From the NCBI GenBank assembly GCA_016288175.1, contig JAEEYN010000037.1, positions 1 through 6,738 on the forward strand: a stretch of 6,738 nucleotides of DNA. The letters run 5' to 3'. The notes under the pieces are model-generated. The model did not search any database and was not told where the DNA came from. It saw nothing but the letters and a program-made list of their open reading frames with translations. The DNA is from Bacillota bacterium. GTDB lineage: Bacteria; Bacillota; Clostridia; Christensenellales; CAG-138. Each line of letters opens with the position of its first letter. Positions within the stretch are counted from its first letter, which is position 1. Shown piece after piece: positions 1 through 5,741 of the stretch. Position numbers and translations under genes: made by a program.

Positions 1-347
1 TCAAGAGAGCAGTCAACGCAGTCAAGAAGCGTCGTAAAGTTTTCAAGCTCGCAAAGGGCTATTACGGAGCAAAGAGCAAGCTCTACCGTGCTGCAAGCCA
101 GCAGGTCATGAAGTCCATGGCCTATGCGTACGTCGGCCGCAAGCTCAAGAAGAGGGAGTATCGCCGTCTTTGGATCGCCCGCATCAACGCCGGCGCCAGG
201 ATCTGCGGCACCAACTATTCGAACCTCATCCACGGCCTGAAGCTCGCCGGCGTCGACGTGAACCGCAAGGTCCTCGCGGATCTCGCGATCACCGACATGA
301 ACGCATTCAACGAGCTCGTCAAGGTTGCGAACAACGCGAACGCTTAA
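1..347 (+). CDS. rplT: 50S ribosomal protein L20, 3' part
   Basis: L20 binds 23S rRNA and is needed early in assembly of the large ribosomal subunit. The reading frame is open from position 3 to the TAA at 345-347, giving 114 residues. The family is normally about 117-119 residues, so only about four N-terminal residues lie before the window. Typical L20 stretches are visible: a basic N-terminal arm ([20 protein letters not shown]), then [32 protein letters not shown] and a final [11 protein letters not shown]. In most bacteria the gene follows infC and rpmI, which would lie upstream of this window. An internal ATG at 108 is not the start because the conserved family sequence continues upstream of it. 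The call is secure. Confidence 0.97.
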   Translation, partial: KRAVNAVKKRRKVFKLAKGYYGAKSKLYRAASQQVMKSMAYAYVGRKLKKREYRRLWIARINAGARICGTNYSNLIHGLKLAGVDVNRKVLADLAITDMNAFNELVKVANNANA

Positions 348-360
348 TCACGAACAAAAG

Positions 361-396
361 AAATGCCGTTTCCGAAAGGAAGCGGCATTTTTATTT
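361..396 (+). terminator. Bidirectional intrinsic terminator between rplT and the exporter operon
   Basis: A 13-bp stem (361-373 with 378-390, one G-U pair) closes on a GAAA tetraloop. It is followed on the + strand by a T-rich tract (388-396). Read on the - strand the same hairpin is followed by TTTCTTTTGTT, so it can also stop the converging permease operon, whose last stop codon is at 412-414. It lies 13 bases after the rplT stop. Confidence 0.9.
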
Positions 397-411
397 GGTC
401 TATACGGGATT

Positions 412-1551
412 TTATTTTTTGAACGGACGTGCGCCGGTCCGCAGCGCGACGAGCATCAGCATCACCGCGCCGGCGATCAGAAGGATCGGGATATTGAAGA
501 GCCGTCCGTTGACTGCCGAAAGGAAGAGTCCCTGCGGTGTGAAGAGCGAGACCGTCTTCAGCGCGCCGCCGAGGGCTTCCGGATTGATGAAGCAGCCGCC
601 CGCAAGGCTCGTTATCAGCGCGATGAAAGGCGAAGCGATCTCCGCGCGTTCGGAACCCGCGAAGCTTCCGAGCAGGATCGAAAGCGAGGCTGTGCAGAAT
701 ACATAGGCGAGCCCGGCGCCGAGTTCGGGGAGCTTCGGCAGGCCGCCAGCGATATAGGAGAAAGCGAGCAACACCGCGCCGAAAATGCCGAGCGCGAGAA
801 GATTCGCGCCGAGCTCCGGGCGGACGCCTTTGCCGAGGGAGAGCATGCGCTGCGAGCTTGCGCGCGCATCGGAGGAGCCCGTAAACGCGCCGAGCATCAG
901 AAGGCAGAGCATGATGAGGAATGCCGTAAAGCCCGCAAACCGCGCATAGAACGCGCCGAAAACGGAGGAACCCGCGATCGCGCCCTTGCCGACGGCGACG
1001 GCTTCAACGGCTTTGCCCTCTTTATTTATCGCTTTTTCTGAAAGCACGTCCAGCTCCGCAAGCTCCTCCTCCGTCAGCTCCCTGCCGAGCAGCTGCTCCG
1101 CATAGCTCCTTGCGCGGAGCTTGCTTCGGAGGCTGATCGCGTTGCCGATGATGATCTCCTCCGCAGCTTCCGCGGATGATGAGCCCTGCGCGGGGAAGAA
1201 CGAAAGCCCCGTTCCCCCTTTTTCGAGCACGTCGGAGAAATCCTCTTCGATCAAAAGAACGCCTTCGGCGCCGCCGTCGCGCACGATCGAGTTCGCCTTT
1301 TCGACGGTTTCGGCGTCAACGAGCTTTATCGAAGCTGTTTCGTCATTCCGAAGCATTTCGCGGAATTCCGCGGAAAGCTCCGTATTGTTTTCGTCCGCAA
1401 CGGCGATCACGAGCGACCCCGGACCTTTGGCGTTCAGGGCGTACGCTGCGGTGATGAGCATCAGAAGCGACAGCGCGAAGGTGATCACGATCCCCGTGAT
1501 CCCGCCGGCCATCGCGCGGAGTTTTGTCATTGCGAGGGTCAGGAGCTTCAC
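412..1551 (-). CDS. ABC-2 type transporter permease (second permease of a heteromeric exporter)
   Basis: This is a 379-residue membrane subunit of an ABC exporter. The visible plan is one N-terminal membrane helix (about residues 17-39), a large extracytoplasmic domain (about 40-200), then five more helices (about 203-225, 247-270, 276-297, 303-322 and 352-371) and a basic C-terminus. This is the layout of the ABC2_membrane_3 / YhgE-like and Lnr permeases. The start is a GTG at 1551-1549 that overlaps the stop of the upstream permease as GTGA. A strong AAGGGAGG site at 1561-1568 lies 9 bases ahead of that GTG and supports it over the ATG at residue 8. It is the last gene of the operon and ends at the shared terminator. 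It is clearly different in sequence from its partner permease, so the transporter is probably a heterodimer. The substrate cannot be inferred. Confidence 0.9.
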   Translation of the reverse strand: MKLLTLAMTKLRAMAGGITGIVITFALSLLMLITAAYALNAKGPGSLVIAVADENNTELSAEFREMLRNDETASIKLVDAETVEKANSIVRDGGAEGVLLIEEDFSDVLEKGGTGLSFFPAQGSSSAEAAEEIIIGNAISLRSKLRARSYAEQLLGRELTEEELAELDVLSEKAINKEGKAVEAVAVGKGAIAGSSVFGAFYARFAGFTAFLIMLCLLMLGAFTGSSDARASSQRMLSLGKGVRPELGANLLALGIFGAVLLAFSYIAGGLPKLPELGAGLAYVFCTASLSILLGSFAGSERAEIASPFIALITSLAGGCFINPEALGGALKTVSLFTPQGLFLSAVNGRLFNIPILLIAGAVMLMLVALRTGARPFKK

Positions 1552-2819
1552 CGGCGATCGCCTCCCTTCAGCGCGTTCATGCGCCGCGACCAGGCGGCTT
1601 CAACAAGCTGCGCGCCGACATAGACGGCAAAGCCCGCCAGCGCGATGATCATAAGCGGCAGTATGCTTTTTTTGAAGATGTTGTTTTGATTGAAGCTGTT
1701 CAGAAGGTATCGCGGCGCGGTTATCACGCCGATCGCACTTGCGAACTTCGGGAGCAGCGGCGAAGGATAGATCGTTCCGCCGAAAAGCAGCGAAGCGACG
1801 GTTATCAGCCCGCCGAAGAGCATGTACTGCTCCGTGCTGCGCGTGAGGCGCGTCAGAGCAAGCATCACGGCAAAGCTCGCGAAGAAGCAGCAGACGATCG
1901 CCGCGTAAGTCAGCGCCGACGCTTCCGGCCGCAGGATCAGCAGCACCGGCACGATACCGACCGCGCAGAACACTGCCGCAGCGAGCAGCTTCGAAAGGAT
2001 CAGCGAGAAAGGCTTTCCGCCGATCGAAACAAAGCGGTCCACAAGGCCGAGACGCCGTTCATCCGGCAGGGTCTTCAGCACGCCCGCGGAAACGAAAAGC
2101 AGCAGCATCGAGCAGGCGCAGGTGAAGAAGGTGTTCTTCGTGCTGCTCTTCATCTGCTCCGTCGTGTCCCGATCGTCGAGGACCGACTTGCGGCCGAGCG
2201 CGCTCGCGACGATCGAGATCGAGGAATCAGCGCAGAAGCTGTCGAAATCGGCGGGGTCGAACTCCCCTCCCGCCTTGAGCGAATACGCGGCGTACCATGC
2301 GGCGCGCTCGCTCTTCAGAATACCCATGACGGAACCGACGATATTCTCCGTCAATGCGCTTTCGAGCGGCATCTTGCCGTTCAGGATAACATGTACAGGG
2401 CCTTCATCCCCGGTATACGCATCATAAAAGAAATCCAGCGGAACGGTGATCACCGCGGCGCAGTCCGAAAAGAGCTCGTCGGAAAACATCCCGTCCGACG
2501 GAACGAGTTTATCGTCCGCTCCAAGGCGGACCTCCGTTTTGCCGTCCGTTTCCGCAAAATCGCCGCGGTGATAGACGCGGACCTCCGAAAGCAGCTCGAC
2601 CTCGCTGAATTGGTCGATCAGCGTTTCGGACATCTCCGTTTCGTCAAGATCCACCAGCGCGACGGCGAAGGGTTTGACCGTCATATCCGCTTTGGATGAA
2701 TCGCTGAGGCCGAAGAAAAACGCCGCCGCAGCGAGCGCCGGAAGCAGCAGGCTCAGCAGACCCGAAACGGAGAGGAACAGGCAGATATCCTTATAAAGAC
2801 TCGCAAAAAAGCTCTTCAT
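1548..2819 (-). CDS. ABC-2 type transporter permease (first permease of a heteromeric exporter)
   Basis: This is a 423-residue integral membrane subunit. A single helix near the N-terminus (about 13-38) is followed by a soluble, presumably extracytoplasmic, domain of about 190 residues, then helices at about 230-249, 270-297, 301-322, 331-351 and 385-405. The C-terminus is short and basic. This 1+5 helix plan with a large first loop is typical of ABC-2 exporters such as the LnrM/LnrN type. The ATG at 2819-2817 overlaps the stop of the ATPase gene as ATGA, and GGGGAAA lies about 9 bases ahead of it. The stop overlaps the start of the next permease as GTGA. These overlaps suggest translational coupling and equal production of the three subunits. 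The extracellular domain has five acidic clusters but no motif I recognise, so the substrate is unknown. Confidence 0.9.
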   Translation of the reverse strand: MKSFFASLYKDICLFLSVSGLLSLLLPALAAAAFFFGLSDSSKADMTVKPFAVALVDLDETEMSETLIDQFSEVELLSEVRVYHRGDFAETDGKTEVRLGADDKLVPSDGMFSDELFSDCAAVITVPLDFFYDAYTGDEGPVHVILNGKMPLESALTENIVGSVMGILKSERAAWYAAYSLKAGGEFDPADFDSFCADSSISIVASALGRKSVLDDRDTTEQMKSSTKNTFFTCACSMLLLFVSAGVLKTLPDERRLGLVDRFVSIGGKPFSLILSKLLAAAVFCAVGIVPVLLILRPEASALTYAAIVCCFFASFAVMLALTRLTRSTEQYMLFGGLITVASLLFGGTIYPSPLLPKFASAIGVITAPRYLLNSFNQNNIFKKSILPLMIIALAGFAVYVGAQLVEAAWSRRMNALKGGDRR

Positions 2820-3442
2820 TCGACCATTTTCCCCGATTCGATCCGGATCTTCCGATCGCAGACTGCGGCGATCTCGTCCATATGGTGCGAAACAAGGATC
2901 ACGGCGCAGTTTTTCTTCTTAAGTTCCTTCAGTGTTTCGAGGATCAGCTCCGTCGAATGCGCGTCCGCGCCGACGGTCGGCTCATCGAGCAGCAGCAGCC
3001 GGACGTTCCCGACGAGCGCGCAGGCGAGGTTCAGCCTCCGCTTCATGCCGCCCGAATAGGACGAAACGGCCTTATCCGCCTTTTCCGTCAGGTTGACGTT
3101 CGCGAGAAGTTCACGGCAGCGCTGTCTTTTCTTTCTGCCATGAAGGCCGACAGCCGTCGCCCAGTAATACATGTTCTGCTTGCCGGTGAGGCTCGTATAG
3201 AGCGCGAGCTCCTGCGGGACATAGCCGATCTCGCCGGGCTTGAATCCGCCGATGAGCCTCTCCCCCGCGTCCTGTGCTTCAACGCCCGCGATGATGCGAA
3301 GGAGCGTGCTCTTGCCAGCGCCGTTTTCGCCGATTATGCCGACGACTTCGCCCGCGGCGACTTCGAACGATATCGGTCCGAGAACGCGCGAGGAGCCGTA
3401 ACTTTTTTCGATATTCTTAAGTTCGATCAGCGACGATCCCAT
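2816..3442 (-). CDS. ABC transporter ATP-binding protein
   Basis: This 208-residue nucleotide-binding subunit should power the two permeases encoded just downstream. All ABC ATPase motifs are intact: Walker A GENGAGKST (residues 38-46), Q-loop Gln77 in YVPQE, signature YSGGM (129-133), Walker B LLLLDEP with catalytic Glu154, and switch His186 in SHHMDE. The protein is compact and lacks the C-terminal extension seen in many drug-exporter ATPases of about 300 residues. The start at 3442 was chosen because AAGGAAAA precedes it by about 8 bases and the conserved domain begins at once with LIELKNIEKSYG. The frame is open for 33 more codons upstream, but those would lie within the end of the flavin reductase-like gene and have no family likeness. 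The gene begins 19 bases after that gene's stop. Confidence 0.95.
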   Translation of the reverse strand: MGSSLIELKNIEKSYGSSRVLGPISFEVAAGEVVGIIGENGAGKSTLLRIIAGVEAQDAGERLIGGFKPGEIGYVPQELALYTSLTGKQNMYYWATAVGLHGRKKRQRCRELLANVNLTEKADKAVSSYSGGMKRRLNLACALVGNVRLLLLDEPTVGADAHSTELILETLKELKKKNCAVILVSHHMDEIAAVCDRKIRIESGKMVE

Positions 3443-3461
3443 TTCGTTTTCCTTCCAAGTG

Positions 3462-3962
3462 TTATTCGACCGTTTCGACGATCTCGCCGACGAACATCCA
3501 GTGCGGTTCCCAGTTCGCGTAAATGCCGTTCGTGATATCATCGGCCATTCCTTCGCGCTCGAACGGAGCCTGATAGATCTTCCGGCAGACGAACGTCAGC
3601 TTCGCTTCGCTGTAGGTCACGCCCGGACCGGCGGGAACGGGCGTCAGGCACGCTTCGGCGACCTTGTCCCCGTCCCTTCCGGAATGGGAGCCGAGGTAGC
3701 CGAGCGCTTTTTTATATTCCTCGCCGAAAAAGCTGACGGTGAAATACTCCGACCTCTTCATGAATTCCCATGTGTAGCGCGCGGGGTTGATATAGACCGT
3801 CGCGATCGGCATCGCTCCGTCCTCGCCGTGCCAGATCGAACCGAGGCTGCCCCAGCTGATCGTGCAGCAGTTATAGCTGTCCGGTCCGCCCGCTGTCACG
3901 AGCGCCCAGTCCTTGTTGAAAATTTTGAAAATATTGAGCGATTTATTGTCCAATTCCTGCAT
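3462..3962 (-). CDS. Flavin reductase-like FMN-binding split-barrel protein
   Basis: This 166-residue protein resembles the flavin reductase-like domain family, whose members bind FMN as homodimeric split barrels. Visible family-like stretches are LVTAG (21-25), YNCCTISWGSLGSIW (30-44), ATVYINPARYTWEF (54-67), EYFTVSFF (72-79) and LGSHSGRDGDK (90-100). It is full length for the small single-domain branch found widely in Clostridia. The ATG at 3962-3960 has AGGTG about 8 bases ahead of it. It sits 28 bases after the orphan 116-residue gene and 19 bases before the ABC ATPase gene, so it is probably in the same transcript. Members of this branch are usually annotated from similarity only. Some are NAD(P)H:flavin reductases, but others have unrelated redox roles, so the reaction here is not known. 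Confidence 0.88.
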   Translation of the reverse strand: MQELDNKSLNIFKIFNKDWALVTAGGPDSYNCCTISWGSLGSIWHGEDGAMPIATVYINPARYTWEFMKRSEYFTVSFFGEEYKKALGYLGSHSGRDGDKVAEACLTPVPAGPGVTYSEAKLTFVCRKIYQAPFEREGMADDITNGIYANWEPHWMFVGEIVETVE

Positions 3963-3990
3963 TTTTACACCTGTTTATTCGGCAAACCGA

Positions 3991-4341
3991 TTATTTGATT
4001 ATTGTTTCAAGCCTTTTGAGAAGCCGAAGAACGGTCCCGTTCTTGATGTAGCCGAGGAGCACGCCCGGGCATTCCTCCTCCGAACGGATCATGGCCGCGA
4101 GGGAATTCACCGCGGTAATTTCGACCGGCGGTTCCTCCCCGGCCCCTTCTTCCCCCGCCTTATCGGCGACAGCCAGCACGGTGTCCGCAAAGCGGTGGAT
4201 GACATCACAGTATTCGACGACGGGCGCCGGAGCGGAAGCGATATCCTCCTCCGTTACGGGTTCCGCCGCCCATTCGCAAAGTTCTCCCCAAGAAAGCGCG
4301 GGGATAAATTTCGTAAGCGCAAGCAGATCACTTTTATCCAT
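3991..4341 (-). CDS. Hypothetical 116-residue acidic helical protein
   Basis: I do not recognise this protein. It is predicted soluble, with no signal peptide or membrane segment. It appears mostly helical, with an N-terminal segment containing SWGELCEW (17-24), an acidic low-complexity linker (about 62-73, rich in Glu, Gly and Pro) and a C-terminal amphipathic helix (about 94-115) ending in basic and leucine residues. Three cysteines (22, 45, 91) are widely spaced and form no clear metal site. The ATG at 4341-4339 was chosen because GGGAGGG lies 4 bases ahead of it. An upstream in-frame TTG at 4440 would overlap the preceding gene and lacks support. It lies between the RCK_C membrane gene (91-base gap) and the flavin reductase-like gene (28-base gap), so it is probably co-transcribed with the latter. 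Confidence 0.72.
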   Translation of the reverse strand: MDKSDLLALTKFIPALSWGELCEWAAEPVTEEDIASAPAPVVEYCDVIHRFADTVLAVADKAGEEGAGEEPPVEITAVNSLAAMIRSEEECPGVLLGYIKNGTVLRLLKRLETIIK

Positions 4342-4380
4342 ATTGCCCTCCCGATGAATCTTTGAACGTGTATGATATCC

Positions 4381-4401
4381 GCCCGGCAGTGCTGCCCGGG
4401 C
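4381..4401 (-). repeat. GC-rich hairpin in the gap after the RCK_C membrane gene
   Basis: GCCCGGCAG at 4381-4389 pairs with CTGCCCGGGC at 4392-4401, with one bulged G and a very small loop. It lies 32 bases after the stop of the RCK_C membrane gene and 40 bases before the next start. No T tract follows it on the - strand, so it is not a standard intrinsic terminator. It could protect a 3' end, pause transcription or partly separate expression of the two sides. Confidence 0.55.
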
Positions 4402-4432
4402 GTCCTTATCCCGATCTTTATACCGATTTTGA

Positions 4433-5143
4433 TCAGGCAAAGCTTTCCTTCGCGCCGAAGGTTTCGCAGATCGTCTTATAATCGCCGAAAACAGTCAGTT
4501 TATCGCTTTCTTTGAAAACCGTATGCGCCGTCGGCGGCTGCGGTTTCGGATCCGACCCGCTTTCGATAAGCAGGATCAGAATGTTTTTTTCTTCCTTGAG
4601 GCCGCTCTTGCTGAGCTGTTTGTCAACGAGCGCTTCCGGAACTTTTCGAAGCATGACCTGTGCGATCGAACCCTTGCCGATATGGTCGATCAGCATGACG
4701 GAATTGACCGAATCGTTGTGAAGGATCTGGCCGGCGATCTTGCTGAACATCTTGTCGATGCGGGAGCGGACCGCCTTGATGCGGACAAGGATGATCAGCA
4801 GCGCGGCGACGCCGAGCGGGATCAGAAGGCCGAGCATATAGCTTCCGACCTGCGTCAGCTTCATTGAGAAGAAAACGTTGATGAACGCGGAAACGACGGT
4901 GATGTTGAAAACATAGCCGAAAAGCATTGTGATCCTGGCAAGCCTTCTGCGCTTCGCCGTGGAAAGGATCATCTCGCTCTCCCTTGTTGTGAAGCCCGCA
5001 CCGGTCAAAAGCGAAGTGACCTGGAAACGCGCTTTTTCCTCCGGCAGGCCGAAAAAGCGGAACAGCATTGTGAACAATTCCGAAATGACCCAGTAAATGA
5101 GGATCAGAAGAGCGAATAATGAAGCTGAAAGATAGATATTCAC
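4433..5143 (-). CDS. Membrane protein with cytosolic TrkA-C (RCK_C) domain
   Basis: This 236-residue protein has a membrane helix at about 4-24, a conserved-looking cytosolic stretch (VTSLLTGAGFTTRESE, 42-57, then the basic KRRRLAR), a helical hairpin at about 70-95 and 100-121, and a C-terminal soluble domain from about 155 to 228. The last part looks like TrkA-C/RCK_C: IAQVMLRKVPEALVDKQL, the hydrophobic strand ILILLI, and a closing DKLTVFGD. RCK_C domains regulate potassium channels and cation/proton antiporters, and some bind cyclic di-AMP. Here there is no channel pore or antiporter domain and no RCK_N (Rossmann) domain. The start is a GTG at 5143-5141; the next in-frame ATG (residue 26) would remove the first helix. 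The ribosome binding site is weak: the nearest AAGG is 15 bases away. Ion regulation is inferred from the domain, not shown. Confidence 0.8.
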   Translation of the reverse strand: MNIYLSASLFALLILIYWVISELFTMLFRFFGLPEEKARFQVTSLLTGAGFTTRESEMILSTAKRRRLARITMLFGYVFNITVVSAFINVFFSMKLTQVGSYMLGLLIPLGVAALLIILVRIKAVRSRIDKMFSKIAGQILHNDSVNSVMLIDHIGKGSIAQVMLRKVPEALVDKQLSKSGLKEEKNILILLIESGSDPKPQPPTAHTVFKESDKLTVFGDYKTICETFGAKESFA

Positions 5144-5246
5144 GGCAAATTGCGTTCGCCTTTCGGCGGACAGCTCCCCTTCGGCTTTTTACGGACCCGC
5201 CTACGAGCAGAGCAAACACGCCTGACTGCCCTCGGCTGATCTTCCT
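5144..5246 (-). promoter_or_regulatory. Structured ~100-nt 5' leader of the RCK_C membrane gene
   Basis: Between the predicted transcription start near 5246 and the GTG at 5143 lies a GC-rich leader of about 100 bases. Read on the - strand it contains CGCC-GAAA-GGCG, a GNRA-capped hairpin (5157-5168). The same CCGCC segment (5165-5169) could instead pair with GGCGG further upstream (5197-5201). A further stem GGGCAG (5226-5231) with CTGCTC is possible. Two exclusive foldings next to a weak ribosome binding site suggest a regulatory leader, but I cannot match it to a known riboswitch by eye. Confidence 0.4.
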
Positions 5247-5252
5247 TCATAT

Positions 5253-5281
5253 ATAATAACATGCTTTTCGTTTTTTTTCAA
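5253..5281 (-). promoter_or_regulatory. Sigma-A-type promoter of the RCK_C membrane gene
   Basis: On the - strand, -35 TTGAAA (5281-5276) and -10 TATTAT (5258-5253) each match the consensus at five of six positions and are separated by exactly 17 bases. Transcription would start near 5246, about 100 bases ahead of the GTG. It diverges from the lipoprotein promoter at 5346-5374. Confidence 0.72.
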
Positions 5282-5345
5282 TCGGTATTCTGAGATTATA
5301 AATTTAAATAGCGATGTTTCCGAATCTGCCGGAAAATCCGTGTTG

Positions 5346-5374
5346 TTGACTGCTGCGTTCAACAGCGCTATAAT
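5346..5374 (+). promoter_or_regulatory. Sigma-A-type promoter of the first zinc-finger lipoprotein gene
   Basis: TTGACT (5346-5351) and a perfect TATAAT (5369-5374) are separated by exactly 17 bases. Transcription should begin near 5381, leaving a leader of about 27 bases with AGGAGG at 5393-5398, 9 bases before the ATG. An inverted repeat TGTTGA/TCAACA (5344-5349 and 5359-5364) overlaps the -35 element and could be an operator. Confidence 0.9.
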
Positions 5375-5407
5375 ACTATCATCATTTGGGAAAGGAGGAA
5401 CTGTTCC

Positions 5408-5593
5408 ATGAAAAAGTTTCTTGCAATTCTTCTTGCCGTTCTGATGATGTTCTGCTTTGTTATCTCTATGGTCGGCTGTGCCTCACATAAGTGCGACATC
5501 TGCGGCGAAGACGGCGCAGGCAACAAGTTCAGCATTCTCGGTCATGAGATTTGGTATTGCGACGACTGTGCCAAAGCAGCGGGGTTGAAATAA
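5408..5593 (+). CDS. Small lipoprotein with ClpX-type four-cysteine zinc finger (copy 1)
   Basis: This 61-residue protein starts with a lipoprotein signal peptide: Lys2-Lys3, a hydrophobic core (4-22) and lipobox MVGC, with Cys24 as the expected lipidated residue. The mature part is only 38 residues and holds CDIC (29-32) and CDDC (51-54), that is C-x2-C-x18-C-x2-C. The spacing, the Gly after the first pair and the aromatic residues before CDDC resemble the N-terminal zinc-binding domain of ClpX (CSFCGK...VYICDEC). A rubredoxin-like knuckle is the main alternative, but the second pair lacks the usual Gly. The ATG at 5408 has a strong AAAGGAGG site. The gene is transcribed alone between its own promoter and terminator. 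Function is unknown: an extracytoplasmic metal-binding or protein-binding role is an inference from the signal peptide and the cysteines. Confidence 0.88.
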   Translation: MKKFLAILLAVLMMFCFVISMVGCASHKCDICGEDGAGNKFSILGHEIWYCDDCAKAAGLK

Positions 5594-5602
5594 CCCGCTC
5601 TG

Positions 5603-5640
5603 AAACTGCCGTCTCATAACGAAACGGCAGTTTTTTTGTT
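5603..5640 (+). terminator. Intrinsic terminator after lipoprotein copy 1
   Basis: A perfect 10-bp stem, AAACTGCCGT (5603-5612) with ACGGCAGTTT (5624-5633), closes an 11-base loop and runs into seven T residues (5631-5637). It starts 9 bases after the TAA of the first lipoprotein gene and separates it from the second unit. Confidence 0.93.
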
Positions 5641-5681
5641 TCGCGAAAAGCCCGTCCCCTGCCGCCCCGACATATCTTCTG

Positions 5682-5710
5682 TTGACTTTTACCGGAAAAT
5701 GACGTATAAT
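5682..5710 (+). promoter_or_regulatory. Sigma-A-type promoter of the second zinc-finger lipoprotein gene
   Basis: TTGACT (5682-5687) and a perfect TATAAT (5705-5710) are separated by exactly 17 bases, the same arrangement as for copy 1. Transcription should begin near 5717, giving a leader of about 25 bases with GAGAGGAGGA (5725-5734) 7 bases before the ATG. The spacer contains CCGGAAAAT (5692-5700), which also occurs just upstream of the first lipoprotein promoter. Confidence 0.9.
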
Positions 5711-5741
5711 GTTTCAAACGCTTCGAGAGGAGGACCTCGTT

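Noticed and set aside
170..1041. Overlapping + strand open frames across the rplT end and into the permease region
   Set aside because: They run through the rplT terminator, are rich in Arg and Glu, and lie antisense to the well-supported second permease.
1524..2699. Long + strand open frame of 391 codons
   Set aside because: It lies antisense to the permease gene, has an Arg/Asp/His-rich composition typical of reverse-frame translation of GC-rich genes, and shows no family motif or ribosome binding site.
2882..3535. + strand open frame of 217 codons
   Set aside because: It is antisense to the ABC ATPase, which has every expected motif on the - strand.
3443..3541. 33-codon upstream extension of the ABC ATPase
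   Set aside because: It would overlap the end of the flavin reductase-like gene, is Ser/Arg/Thr-rich and unlike the family. The ATG at 3442 has its own ribosome binding site.
4381..4401. GC-rich hairpin as an intrinsic terminator
   Set aside because: No T tract follows on either strand, so it was listed only as a hairpin.
4342..4440. TTG-initiated upstream extension of the 116-residue protein
   Set aside because: It would translate through the GC-rich hairpin and overlap the upstream gene, while the ATG at 4341 has a strong ribosome binding site.
4623..5219. - strand open frame of 198 codons in another frame of the RCK_C gene
   Set aside because: The RCK_C frame has coherent membrane helices and a recognisable domain. 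The alternative is basic, His/Arg-rich and has no family likeness.
5144..5246. Firm assignment of the leader to the ydaO-yuaA, yybP-ykoY or fluoride riboswitch class
   Set aside because: Only short words match. The leader is too short or lacks the conserved cores of these classes as I know them, so only an unassigned structured leader is reported.
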